64,000 nucleotides of DNA from Acidobacteriota bacterium (GTDB taxonomy: Bacteria; Acidobacteriota; Terriglobia; Terriglobales; Acidobacteriaceae), in the NCBI GenBank assembly GCA_021806005.1, contig JAJZDM010000001.1, forward strand, positions 86,114 through 150,113, written 5' to 3'. Below the pieces are notes generated by a model that saw only the letters and a program-made list of their open reading frames with translations, was not told where the DNA came from and made no database searches. Of the stretch, positions 25,616 through 34,729 are shown one piece after another. A program made the translations under genes and the position numbers. Numbering within the stretch: the first letter of the stretch is position 1; every line of letters starts with the position of its first letter.

Positions 25616-28159
25616 TTGGACGTGCCTACGCCGCTGAGCGCCCACGACAGAAAGGCTCACAACAGACGGTCGATGCTGTGGCGCGCTGTGAGCCGGTTTC
25701 CCTTTCGGGATGCTGAGATTCGCAACCGCCGCCTGGCAGCCCGGGCTGGAGTACTGGCGTTGCTGGTAGCCTCCGCGGTCTTTGGCGTGATGCTGGGCCT
25801 GGTGCTGGTGTATTCGATCAACCTGCCGGAGATCTCCGAACTGGAGCGCTATCATCCCAGCGCGACGACGGAACTGTATGACATTCACGGGCGCATCTTC
25901 GGCTCTTTTGCTGAACAGCGCCGCATCGTCGAGCCGTACTCGGCGTTCCCCACCGTCCTGCGCAATGCCATCCTCTCCATCGAGGACAGGAACTTTGAAC
26001 ACAACACCGGCATCAATCTGGTGCGAGTGGTGGAGGCGGCCTACGAGGACGTTCACTCGCACGGCAAGACCCAGGGCGCTTCTACCTTGACCATGCAACT
26101 GGCGCGCAATCTGTTTCTCTCCTCCGAGAAGACGTACAGCCGCAAGCTGCAGGAGATTCTGCTCGCTCTGGAGATTGAGCGCCGCTTTACCAAAGCCCAG
26201 ATCTTCACGCTTTATGCCAACCAGATCTATCTTGGCGCCGGCACCTACGGCTTCGAAGCCGGGTCAGAGTACTACTTCAGCAAGCACGCCCGCGACCTGA
26301 CGCTGCCCGAGGCGGCGCTGCTGGCCGCGCTGCCCAAGGGGCCGGAGTATTACTCGCCGCTGCGTTACCCGGAGCGGGCGTTGCGGCGCAGGAACCTGGT
26401 TCTTGAAGAGATGCTGAACAACCACAAGATCAGCCGACTGGAGGAGGCGGAGGCTGAGGCGGCTCCGCTGGGGTTGCATCTGGAGTCGCCGCCCAATAGC
26501 GTTGCCCCCTACTTTGTGGATGAGGTGCGGCGGCAACTGGAGAGCGAGTATGGCTCCGATGAGGTACAGGGCGCGGGGTTGCGGGTTTATACCACGCTCG
26601 ATCTGGATCTGCAGCGGGCGGCCAACCAGGCGGTGCTGGACGGCGCAGCCGCTTACGAGCACCGGCGCGGCTGGCAGGGCGGGCTGAAGAACGTGCTGAA
26701 GGAGGGCGAGACGCTGGACGGGTACAGAAACCCGGACTGGTCGCAGGCTATCGCCGACCACGGCTATGTTCATGCGCTGGTGGTCGCGGTCTCTGCGTCG
26801 AGGATAACGGTGAAGGTGGGTAGGCGGGAGGCCACGATGCTCCCCGCCGACTGGGCGTGGACGGGAGCGACCGGCGGCGTGGATCTCGCCCAGGTAGGAG
26901 ATATCGTCTACGTGAGGGTGGTGAGCGGTGCAACGGCAGCGGGGCCGGATGAGGCCCTGCATGTGACGCTGGAGCAGGACAGCGGCGCGCAGGCGGCGCT
27001 GATGGCGGTGGATAACGCTGACGGAGAAGTGCTGGCGATGGTTGGTGGGCGCGACTTCCAGATCTCGCAGTACAACCGCGCGACCCAGGCCGAGCGCCAG
27101 GTGGGTTCCTCCTTCAAGCCCTACGTGTACACCGCGGCGATGGAGGACGGCATGCAGCCGTACGATACGGTGCTGGACGAGCCAACGACCTTCTTTACCG
27201 CCGGTGGGCCCTACTCGCCGCATGACTACGAGCACAACTACCTTGGCCCTATTTCGCTGGTGGATGCCTTCGCCGAGTCGCGGAACATCCCCGCACTGCG
27301 GCTGGCGGACAAGGTTGGTATCCGGCGGGTCATCGCTGTGGCGCATCGCTTTGGCGTCAGCAGTGATATTCCGCCGTTTCTGCCGGTCGCAATCGGGGCA
27401 GCCGATATCACCCTGGCGGAACAGGTGGGAGCCTACAGCGTCTTTCCCAACGATGGCATCCTGATCACTCCGCACTATATCCGCCGCGTACTGCAGTCTG
27501 ATGGCGAACCGCTGCAGCAGCCGCGAGCCACGGTCCGAGAGGTGATCTCCTCCCACATTGCGCGCGAGATGCTGGTACTGCTGGAAGCCGTGGTGCAGCA
27601 CGGAACCGGAGCGGCTGCCGGGCAACTGAACCATGCTCTGGGCGGCAAGACGGGAACTACCAACAACTACACCGACGCTTGGTTTGTGGGGTTTTCGCCC
27701 TCGGTTACCTGTGGCGTCTGGGTTGGGTTTGATAACCGGCAGCCCCTCGGAAAAGGGGAGACTGGAGCCCGCGCTGCCTTGCCGATCTGGATGCAGTTCA
27801 TGAAGGTTGCCCTGGATGGCAGGACGCATGAGAGCCTGCCGGCGCTGAACGCTCCGCAACCCCGGATTCCGGCGCAGGGGCGCACCGGCGTGACGCCGAC
27901 TGCGGCAGCGTCGGCTGCCTCGCCTGCAGCGGCCAAAGCGGCTTCGCCACGACACCCCGGGGCGCCGGTGACCAAGCCCAATCCGATGCCGAACCATAAG
28001 CCGCAACTGGTACGTTTGCAGCCCGGTGAGCAGCGTTACCCGACTCGCACCCTTCCGTCCTCTGGGAGCCCAGGGAGACCGGCGCCGCAGGCAGGCGCCG
28101 GCGCAAAGAGATCCGGGCCAGCGGGGCTACCGTCCGGGATCCGGCGTCCGCTGGAGTGA
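25616..28159 (+). CDS. Class A penicillin-binding protein (PBP1A-like)
   Basis: 847 aa bifunctional peptidoglycan synthase. Single N-terminal membrane helix about 45-70; GT51 glycosyltransferase with EDRNFEHNTG (catalytic Glu near 123), GASTLTMQLARN and KQIxxYxNxIYLG-like ANQIYLGAGTYG; transpeptidase with SSFKPY (nucleophile Ser near 497), AESRN and GGKTGTTNNYTDAWF near 675. The last 130 residues are Ala/Pro/Gly-rich and end in a basic Pro/Arg tail, probably disordered. The start is uncertain: TTG 25616, GTG 25622 or ATG 25674 are possible. Lies after the protease-like gene. Confidence 0.92.
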   Translation: MDVPTPLSAHDRKAHNRRSMLWRAVSRFPFRDAEIRNRRLAARAGVLALLVASAVFGVMLGLVLVYSINLPEISELERYHPSATTELYDIHGRIFGSFAEQRRIVEPYSAFPTVLRNAILSIEDRNFEHNTGINLVRVVEAAYEDVHSHGKTQGASTLTMQLARNLFLSSEKTYSRKLQEILLALEIERRFTKAQIFTLYANQIYLGAGTYGFEAGSEYYFSKHARDLTLPEAALLAALPKGPEYYSPLRYPERALRRRNLVLEEMLNNHKISRLEEAEAEAAPLGLHLESPPNSVAPYFVDEVRRQLESEYGSDEVQGAGLRVYTTLDLDLQRAANQAVLDGAAAYEHRRGWQGGLKNVLKEGETLDGYRNPDWSQAIADHGYVHALVVAVSASRITVKVGRREATMLPADWAWTGATGGVDLAQVGDIVYVRVVSGATAAGPDEALHVTLEQDSGAQAALMAVDNADGEVLAMVGGRDFQISQYNRATQAERQVGSSFKPYVYTAAMEDGMQPYDTVLDEPTTFFTAGGPYSPHDYEHNYLGPISLVDAFAESRNIPALRLADKVGIRRVIAVAHRFGVSSDIPPFLPVAIGAADITLAEQVGAYSVFPNDGILITPHYIRRVLQSDGEPLQQPRATVREVISSHIAREMLVLLEAVVQHGTGAAAGQLNHALGGKTGTTNNYTDAWFVGFSPSVTCGVWVGFDNRQPLGKGETGARAALPIWMQFMKVALDGRTHESLPALNAPQPRIPAQGRTGVTPTAAASAASPAAAKAASPRHPGAPVTKPNPMPNHKPQLVRLQPGEQRYPTRTLPSSGSPGRPAPQAGAGAKRSGPAGLPSGIRRPLE

Positions 28160-28268
28160 TCTCACTGCCCGCTTCCATGGGTTGCTGCGAACCACCTCCG
28201 GGAGGGGTTACCCACAGGGGATCGTCCCGGGAGCCGGCGGCGTGGGGCGCCCGGGGCCGGGAATAGGG

Positions 28269-29234
28269 CTATCTGGGCTGTTTGGGCTGACGTAGTGCTT
28301 CGGTCAGGGCGAAGTAGCGGAGCGCTCTCTGCACGTCCACCCGGATCTGCTCGCGCAGGGCCTCCGGGGAGGCAAAACGCCGCTCCGCCCGCAGCCTGCG
28401 GAGGAAGGTCAACTGCAGCGGGGTAGTTTCGTTCAGATCCATCGGCTCGTAGTTCAGCAGATGCGACTCGACGGCGAAGGAGTCCGCGCCGAAGGTTGGG
28501 CGGTTGCCGACGTTGGTCACGCCCTGGAAGACCCGCTCTGCCCCGATGCGCAGGGTGGTGACGTAGACCCCGTTGGCCGGGAGCAGATGGTCATAGGGCG
28601 CGAGGTTGATGGTCGGCACAGCGTAACGGGTGCCGTAGCCGCGGCCCGGAGCCGGGGTACTGACCACCGAGAAGGGGCGGCCCAGCAGGGCGCGCGCCTC
28701 CTGCAATCTGCCGTCGGTGATGGCGGCGCGGATGCGGCTGGAGGAGATGGGCGCGCCACGAGCGATGCGGGGAACGTAAGCCTGCACGGCGAAGCCGAGC
28801 CTGCGCCCCATCTCCGCCAGGCCGGCAACGTCGCTCTCTGCCTGGTAGCCGAAGCGGAAGGTCTCACCCTCGTGAACCTCGACGGCGTGCAAGCCTTGAT
28901 GCAGGACGCGCTGGGCGAAATGGAGCGCCGTCCAATGGCGAAGCTCAGAGGTGAAGGGAAGCACAAGAACGCTGTCCAGCCCGGTCTCGGCGAGCAGCTT
29001 CAGCTTCTCCTCCAACGGCGTGATGAGTTGCAGGGGAGCGTCAGGGTGGAGCACCTGCGCCGGATGAGGATGGAAGGTAATGGCGCAGGTGCGCGACTGA
29101 AGGGCACGCGCCCGTTCCATCAGCGAGGCGATCACCATCTGGTGGCCACAGTGCACCCCGTCGAAGTTGCCCACGGTGACCACTGAGGTTGAAGTTGAGG
29201 AGCCGAGTTCAGCGAGCGAGCGGTAGACCAGCAT
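28269..29234 (-). CDS. ribF: Bifunctional riboflavin kinase/FAD synthetase
   Basis: Makes FMN from riboflavin and FAD from FMN. 321 aa from ATG 29234; a TTG five codons earlier is possible. N-terminal adenylyltransferase has VTVGNFDGVHCGHQ (nucleotide-binding GxFDGxHxGH) and SSSRIRAAI (family-specific ISSSxIR); the C-terminal riboflavin kinase has GYGTRYAVPTINL (PTxN motif) and GVYVTTLRIG, GVTNVGNRPTF and VESHLLNYE. Last gene of the minus-strand run ygfZ, DUF1844, MBL hydrolase, ribF. Confidence 0.94.
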   Translation of the reverse strand: MLVYRSLAELGSSTSTSVVTVGNFDGVHCGHQMVIASLMERARALQSRTCAITFHPHPAQVLHPDAPLQLITPLEEKLKLLAETGLDSVLVLPFTSELRHWTALHFAQRVLHQGLHAVEVHEGETFRFGYQAESDVAGLAEMGRRLGFAVQAYVPRIARGAPISSSRIRAAITDGRLQEARALLGRPFSVVSTPAPGRGYGTRYAVPTINLAPYDHLLPANGVYVTTLRIGAERVFQGVTNVGNRPTFGADSFAVESHLLNYEPMDLNETTPLQLTFLRRLRAERRFASPEALREQIRVDVQRALRYFALTEALRQPKQPR

Positions 29235-29305
29235 CAGTGAGGGGCGCAACCTGAGTAGAGTAAGCCCTGTCGAAGGGGATGAACCCTGGGATAGGGGGAA
29301 GTTCC

Positions 29306-30103
29306 TTAATCAGCGATCCGAAATGTCAGTTTAAGGCCATCGTGGGCCAGCCGTATGTGATCGGGCAACGCCGCATTGGTACTCTCGTGGTCCATTCCAT
29401 GGCTGATGTGGGTGAAGAATGCCCGGCGAGGCCGGATCTTCCCCACCAGTTCGACGGATTTGGCGAGATGGGAGTGGCTGGGGTGGGGTTCGGTGCGCAG
29501 AGCGTCCAGCACCAGAATGTCCAGATCCTCGAGCAGAGGGAAGCTTTCCTCCGGAATGTCGCTCATATCGGTGAGGTAGGCGGCGTCTCCGAAGCGGTAT
29601 CCAGAGATGGTGTTTGGCCCGTGGATGACGGGGATTCGGGTGAACCTGGCGCCGAAGAGGGGAAGTTCAAAGCCGGTGACCGCTGGTATGCGATGCAGCG
29701 TGACGCGAGCACGGGTGGGGTACTGGTCGGTCTCGCCGAAGGTGTAGGCGAAGATGCGTTCGATAACACTGGCCGTAGCATCGTCGGCGTAGAGAGGAAG
29801 CCCTTCCGGAAGATGGAAGCTGAGCGGCCGAAGGTCGTCCAATCCCAGGACGTGATCGGCGTGACCGTGGGTGTAGAGGACAGCATCCACGGAGGCAAGG
29901 CGCTCCCGCACGGCCTGGACCTGAAAGTCCTGGCCGGTGTCAATGATCACCTTATGGCCCCCGTAAGCGAGCAGCACCGATGGCCGGGTGCGCCGATTGA
30001 GAGATCCGGGCTGGTAGGCCGATGCGCAGACCGCGCAGGGGCAGCCGAGGGTGGGAACCGCCATCGAGGTTCCGCTGCCGAGAAAGGTGAGTGTAGCGTC
30101 CAT
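29306..30103 (-). CDS. Metallo-beta-lactamase-fold hydrolase (PhnP/RNase Z-like)
   Basis: 265 aa. Zn-binding THGHADHVLGLDDLRPL (HxHxDH), FLGSGTSMAVP at the N terminus with a CPCAVC pair like the Zn-binding Cys of PhnP, VIHGP and FTHISHGMDH, then the last His in RLAHDG. This is the PhnP-type phosphodiesterase branch of the MBL fold (acting on cyclic phosphodiesters in the named enzyme), not a beta-lactamase. No phosphonate genes are near. Same strand as ribF, 71 bases upstream of its ATG. Confidence 0.85.
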   Translation of the reverse strand: MDATLTFLGSGTSMAVPTLGCPCAVCASAYQPGSLNRRTRPSVLLAYGGHKVIIDTGQDFQVQAVRERLASVDAVLYTHGHADHVLGLDDLRPLSFHLPEGLPLYADDATASVIERIFAYTFGETDQYPTRARVTLHRIPAVTGFELPLFGARFTRIPVIHGPNTISGYRFGDAAYLTDMSDIPEESFPLLEDLDILVLDALRTEPHPSHSHLAKSVELVGKIRPRRAFFTHISHGMDHESTNAALPDHIRLAHDGLKLTFRIAD

Positions 30104-30364
30104 GCGTTTATCCGTATCTCATGAGCCGGCCCGAAGCGGCGGGGAGGCCACGCTGTTATCCCCCGTGCGGCGGGCGGCCGGTCGTCTGGTCTCTGGCCTG
30201 AGTCCGGCGTCGTGATCCGAGTCTCTCCAGGTACCGGGGAGATGCGGAGATCTGGAGAGACCTGTTGCCTGTGTTGGAGCCCACCGGAACAGGGCGCTGG
30301 AGCATCTTCCAGGGAAGGACGTCCGCCAAGGACGAAACTCCGCGTTTCAGCGCAGAAAAGCGCT

Positions 30365-31075
30365 CTAACGGACGATGCGAGGCCCCATTCCAGGCATGGG
30401 CGGACCCGTTGGAGGGCCTGGGTTCTGCGGCTGCCGGGCCGCTGCGGAGCGGGAGAGCGCCTGGGTGACCTCCAGGAATTCGATGCGCAGCTCAAAGAGC
30501 GCTGTCTCCAGCAGGGTGGTCTCGGCCTGAGTGCAGTTTCCCCTGGTCTTTTCGGAGAGAACGCCGAGCATGTCAATGGTCTGGCGCGCACCGAGAAGAT
30601 CCACCTGCGGTTGCTGGCCCGGAGCGGCAGCACCACCCAGTTGCATAAGGGCCTGCATGTAGAGCGATTGGATGACGCGCTGCAGATTGATCTCCGGGGG
30701 GCGCTCCATGCCCGGATTGGTGGCCCGGATAGCTGTATCGAGGCGATCGACGGTGGCATCAAAGGCGCGCTTGGCCTGCTCGGACTGCTCGGCGGTCGGA
30801 GCGGTTGGAAGCTGAGTGTCCGGTTCGAGGCCGTCGTCGGCGTCTTCGGTGACGGAGGCGGCGGGGTCGGGGGTGGGGCTCAGTTCCGGGCTGGCTGGTG
30901 GCTGAGGTCCGGTTGCTGGCGCAGAGCTGCTCTTCGATTCGGGGCTGTGCTGCTGCTCAGGGCTGCTTTTCGGCTCAGGGCTGTGCTGCTGGGCGGTTTG
31001 GGCTTCGGGGCGCAACTCGCCCTCGGCGGTGAACTTGCGACGGTCGTTGATGACGAATTCTTTGATCTCAGCCAT
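30365..31075 (-). CDS. DUF1844 domain protein
   Basis: 236 aa. N-terminal IKEFVINDRRKFTAEGEL is followed by a long Pro/Ser/Glu/Gln-rich, probably disordered stretch (about 25-95) with repeated SPE motifs, then the DUF1844 core INLQRVIQSLYMQALMQLG, ARQTIDMLGVLSEKTRGN and ETALFELRIEFLEV, an all-helical domain. The C terminus is Pro/Gly/Met-rich. Widespread in Acidobacteriota and Planctomycetota with no known function. 48 bases downstream of ygfZ on the same strand, so probably cotranscribed. Confidence 0.82.
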   Translation of the reverse strand: MAEIKEFVINDRRKFTAEGELRPEAQTAQQHSPEPKSSPEQQHSPESKSSSAPATGPQPPASPELSPTPDPAASVTEDADDGLEPDTQLPTAPTAEQSEQAKRAFDATVDRLDTAIRATNPGMERPPEINLQRVIQSLYMQALMQLGGAAAPGQQPQVDLLGARQTIDMLGVLSEKTRGNCTQAETTLLETALFELRIEFLEVTQALSRSAAARQPQNPGPPTGPPMPGMGPRIVR

Positions 31076-31123
31076 ACCTTCAACTCTCTTATCTCATCTG
31101 ATGCTAACTCGCGTGCGGATCGA

Positions 31124-32131
31124 TCAGGGACGTGGAATGGCCACACCGCCGGGGTAGGTAAGCTCCTGCGCGGTGTCTGGCGATTGCTCACGAAGCGCGG
31201 CGTTTCGCGCCTCCTGACGAAGATAGCCCAGTCCCAGCAATGTGGGGCCTTCGGGCAGGGGCACCAGCGCGGCGCTGGTCAACTCGCCGGCCGGTTTACC
31301 GGCCATCGTGATGGGAGCGGGAAGCTCAGCCGGAACTTCGCCTTGCAGGCGAAACGCCGTGAAGCTGCGATGGACCTGTCCACGGGAGCGGATCCTCTCG
31401 ACGATCTCCTGGCCCAGATAACAGCCTTTGGCGAAGTGCAAAGCGTGGGTCTGAGCCGTCTCCTGGGGAAGGTCATGGGCAGATTCAGCGTTGCGGATAT
31501 CCTTCCCAAACAGCGGCCGCGCCTCCAGCAGGCGGAGCGACTCGAGGGCGGCGGCGGAGACCTGGGGAATCTGCAGCCGTTGCAGGTTGTTGCGCAGGTC
31601 GGCGATGGTGGCCGCAGTCGAGCGCAGCTCATAGACGGGCGTCTCTCCACGAGCCGGGCTGAGGAGAAGCAGTTGGCCGTGCGGGGTGTCGGCAAGGACG
31701 AGTCGCAAGGGGTCGATGACCGGCAGTCCAAGGCTTTCGAGCACCGCAGGCGCCTGGCGACCGACGATCAGCACACCGTCAGAGTAGTTCTCGGCGGGCT
31801 GAAGCTCGACGTCATCCATGATGATGAAGCGTTCCAGATGGTTACGGATGGTCTCGATCTGCGCACCCGAGGTAGCCAGAAGAAACGAGGCTGGCTCAGG
31901 GTCGGGTTCACGATAGACGGTTGCGTCCCCCTGGATGTGTCCCTGGGCGTTAAGCAGAAAGTTGTAGTTGCCCTCGCCCGGCTGGAGCGACTGGATGGAG
32001 TTGGTCACCATGCCGTTGAGCCAGCGCGTGGCATCCGCGCCAGTAATGCGCAGTAAGGCGCTGTCCTGCGCCGGCGCACACCCGACGGCTTGCTGCAACT
32101 GGGCGAGTTCCTGGTGATCAGGGGTGGACAT
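31124..32131 (-). CDS. ygfZ: YgfZ/GcvT-family folate-binding protein
   Basis: 335 aa. The YgfZ hallmark KGCYLGQEIVERIRSRG (KGCYxGQE with the conserved Cys) is present together with LRITGADATRWLNGMVTNS at the N terminus and the GcvT-like fold. YgfZ uses tetrahydrofolate to support assembly or repair of iron-sulfur enzymes. MiaB, an iron-sulfur enzyme known to depend on YgfZ in Escherichia coli, is encoded at 8.8 kb. First gene of a probable minus-strand operon with DUF1844. Length is normal. Confidence 0.9.
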   Translation of the reverse strand: MSTPDHQELAQLQQAVGCAPAQDSALLRITGADATRWLNGMVTNSIQSLQPGEGNYNFLLNAQGHIQGDATVYREPDPEPASFLLATSGAQIETIRNHLERFIIMDDVELQPAENYSDGVLIVGRQAPAVLESLGLPVIDPLRLVLADTPHGQLLLLSPARGETPVYELRSTAATIADLRNNLQRLQIPQVSAAALESLRLLEARPLFGKDIRNAESAHDLPQETAQTHALHFAKGCYLGQEIVERIRSRGQVHRSFTAFRLQGEVPAELPAPITMAGKPAGELTSAALVPLPEGPTLLGLGYLRQEARNAALREQSPDTAQELTYPGGVAIPRP

Positions 32132-32446
32132 GAGTTTGTTCAGGGCTCCTTGCTGGTCTTTTGTTGCTGGTCTCTCTTTGCCAGGCTCATTATGCCTGGT
32201 TCCGGCTGCACGTCTTCTCCGATCGAGCCGGGCGGGAGCGGCCTTCGTCCCTCTTCGAATTCACGCCTTCCCTCACTCCTCCAAGGATAGCCTCAGTTCC
32301 AAGGATATTCCTGTTCCAGTCGGCCATCCTTGTAGCGACTGCACGGCCCCGGCGGTTCCGGGGTGCAAACCGCGCTCCTTGGCTTCCGCGGGTGTCATCC
32401 CCTGCGTACACTGGGTCATAGATGGAATTGCTTGTGTGGAGGCGGT
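32132..32446. other. Divergent intergenic region
   Basis: 315 bases between ygfZ (-) and the metalloprotease-like gene (+). No gene seen. A GC hairpin CCCCGG/CCGGGG (32347-32352, 32358-32363) lies within it; promoters for both flanking genes are expected here, but no clear -35/-10 pair stands out. Confidence 0.5.
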
Positions 32447-34000
32447 TTGACCTGGCATAGAGTGTTGACGGCGTCGGCTTGGGTGGGTTTCAGCGTGGGG
32501 ATCGCAGGTGCGCAGGCCAGTACCGGCGGGCAGACGACAGCGCCGGCCAGAGGGCCGGTCTCTTCGCCAGCCTCCAGCGTGGTGCTGACGCCGCAGCAGG
32601 AGCAGACGCTGCTGGAGGATGAAGGGCAGCTCCTGCATTTTGTCAGCAAGGTGACGCAACTGCCCATCAAGGCCCCAGTGAAGTGCCGGTTTGTCTCCCG
32701 CCAGGAGGTCAGCGCCGAGTTGCGCAAGAAGTTTGACGAGGACAAGGACACCCGGAGGATGGAGCGCAGCGAACTGGTGCTGAAGAAGTTCGGTCTGCTG
32801 GACGAGGACTTCCAGATGCGGCCCTTTCTGCTCCGCCTGCTCACCGAGCAGATCGCAGGATTTTATGACGACAAGACCCGGCAGATGACCCTGCTCGACT
32901 GGGTGCCCATAGACGAACAGAAGCCGGTGATGGCCCATGAGCTTACCCACGCGTTGCAGGACCAGAGGGTAGGCCTGAAGAGGTGGGAGAACCAGGAGAT
33001 CGAGGGAACCGCGAAAAACGTCGCACAGGACAACCGGCACATCGCCAACGATGATACGGACACCGCCCGCGAGGCTGCTCTGGAGGGCCAGGCGATGGTG
33101 AGCTTTGCGGACTACATCCTGGCCGAGGCTGGGCATCCTGACCGGACGCTGAAGGATGCTCCGGGCCTCGCACAGAAGCTGGAGTCCAACGCGGGCGATA
33201 TGTCCGGTTCTCCGGTGCTGGCCCGGGCCCCGCTGGTTCTGCAGGAGTCGCTGCTGTTTCCCTATACCTACGGACTGGCCTTCGAGGACGCGATTCTGAC
33301 GAAGCAGGGGACAGAACGGGCCTTTGCCGGGGTCCTCGAGGACCCGCCCAGCTCCAGCTTCCAGATCATGACTCCCGCTGCCTATCTGCGGAATCGGCCG
33401 GTTCCTCTGATGAAGCTGCCGGACATCCATCCCCTGCTGAAGAGCGCAGGCTACGTGCCGTACGACGTGGGCGTGATGGGCGAACTGGATGTGAGCATGA
33501 CCGCGGAGCTGTTTGGGGGCCTGCCCCTGGCCCGGGCGCTGGCTCCCGAGTGGAACGGTGGCGTTTACTATGCGGCGCAACGCAAGGACGCATCTGCGGC
33601 AGAGAAGAACACCACGGCGTCACTGGCTATTTTTTACAGTTCGGAGTGGAAGCAGAAGGACTCGGCGCGCAGCTTCTTTCACATCTTTGAGGAGGAACTG
33701 CCTCGACAGTACGACGGCCTGAAGCGCCGTCGCGATGAGGAGACGGATCCGGATGAGCGCGTCTACTCCACTGCGGAGGGAGATATTTTGTTGAGCCTGA
33801 GCGGCAAGAGCGTCTGGGTGAGCGAGGGCTTTGACCTGGCAATGGCCCGCAAGCTGAGAGAGTCCGTCGATCGCGTGAATGCACCGACGGGCAGTGGTCC
33901 CATGCTGCAGGCCCACGCGGCGCCCGCGGATCATGATCTGCTGGGGGGGCTGGTGGAGAGTATCAGCCAGTTCGGAGTGATGAGAGCTGCCCTGCGGTAG
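32447..34000 (+). CDS. Secreted HEXXH metalloprotease-like protein
   Basis: 517 aa from the TTG at 32447, chosen because GGAGG lies at 32438-32442 and a signal peptide follows (LTASAWVGFSVGIAGAQA). Zn motif HELTH at 164-168 in VMAHELTHALQDQ, with the likely third ligand Glu213 in EAALEGQAM, 49 residues on; this HELxHALQDQ...LxEGxA pattern is a gluzincin-like arrangement seen in uncharacterised bacterial proteins. The rest has no motif I recognise. Substrate unknown. Monocistronic by spacing. Confidence 0.72.
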   Translation: MTWHRVLTASAWVGFSVGIAGAQASTGGQTTAPARGPVSSPASSVVLTPQQEQTLLEDEGQLLHFVSKVTQLPIKAPVKCRFVSRQEVSAELRKKFDEDKDTRRMERSELVLKKFGLLDEDFQMRPFLLRLLTEQIAGFYDDKTRQMTLLDWVPIDEQKPVMAHELTHALQDQRVGLKRWENQEIEGTAKNVAQDNRHIANDDTDTAREAALEGQAMVSFADYILAEAGHPDRTLKDAPGLAQKLESNAGDMSGSPVLARAPLVLQESLLFPYTYGLAFEDAILTKQGTERAFAGVLEDPPSSSFQIMTPAAYLRNRPVPLMKLPDIHPLLKSAGYVPYDVGVMGELDVSMTAELFGGLPLARALAPEWNGGVYYAAQRKDASAAEKNTTASLAIFYSSEWKQKDSARSFFHIFEEELPRQYDGLKRRRDEETDPDERVYSTAEGDILLSLSGKSVWVSEGFDLAMARKLRESVDRVNAPTGSGPMLQAHAAPADHDLLGGLVESISQFGVMRAALR

Positions 34001-34055
34001 GATGCCGGTTCCCTGGCCCGACGGCATCCGGGCCGGGTGAACTCGGTTCGGTGGT

Positions 34056-34667
34056 CTACTTCTGGGGCTCCAGCGACATCACTGAGAGACCCATAAGTCC
34101 GTGCACCCAGCGTGCGGGTCTGGCGCCATCGGTATTGATCAACTCAATATTGCCGCCTTCGGAGTCCGGCAGTCCGTTCTTCATCACCGCCACGATCACC
34201 TTGCTGAGAGAGTAGTTCGGCTCAACCTCAGCCGCAGAGTAAAGCACATAGTAGTGGTCCGTTCCAGTGGCGATGATCGCGCTGTGCAGGATCATCGGCT
34301 GCGTCTGGTGGGCGGCCTTGAAGCCGATTCTGGACAGGACGTCGGAGAGCAGCGGGCCGCTGTAGGTCTCGGGGATCCCTCCCCGGTGGGCGTTGTGCAC
34401 CTGCACGGTCACCTGCGGAAGGTTGATCAGATCGGTGACGGACAGGCTCATGCTGTTGCCCTGGAACTCGAGCACGACGGCAGAAGAGGGAGGCGCGGGC
34501 GATTTGTGGGCTGCGGCCATCGGCTGGGCGCCCGTCTGGACGCCGGTTTGAGCGTATGCGCCCAGGGCTAAGGGTGAAACGAGGAGCAGCAGGGCCAGAG
34601 CCAGACTGGGCAGGCCGCGGGGCTGGGGAAGGGGCGATTGACCAGATACAGGATGCTTCATATTCAA
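34056..34667 (-). CDS. Secreted protein with molybdopterin-oxidoreductase-like domain
   Basis: 203 aa. Signal peptide (LALALLLLVSPLALGAYAQ) followed by a low-complexity spacer, then LSVTDLINLPQVTV, YSGPLLSDVLSRIG and ARWVHGLMGLSVMSL, which recall the sulfite-oxidase-type Moco domain. I see no Cys in the mature region at all, so the Mo-coordinating Cys of true enzymes is absent and cofactor binding is doubtful. The TTG at 34667 fits the AGGAG upstream better than the ATG at 34661. Divergent from nuoI with 62 bases between. Confidence 0.6.
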   Translation of the reverse strand: MNMKHPVSGQSPLPQPRGLPSLALALLLLVSPLALGAYAQTGVQTGAQPMAAAHKSPAPPSSAVVLEFQGNSMSLSVTDLINLPQVTVQVHNAHRGGIPETYSGPLLSDVLSRIGFKAAHQTQPMILHSAIIATGTDHYYVLYSAAEVEPNYSLSKVIVAVMKNGLPDSEGGNIELINTDGARPARWVHGLMGLSVMSLEPQK

Positions 34668-34729
34668 AAGGTTAACTCTCCTGGCCGGAGGAGGATATAG
34701 CTTTCTTGAAACCGACGTATACTGTGAGC

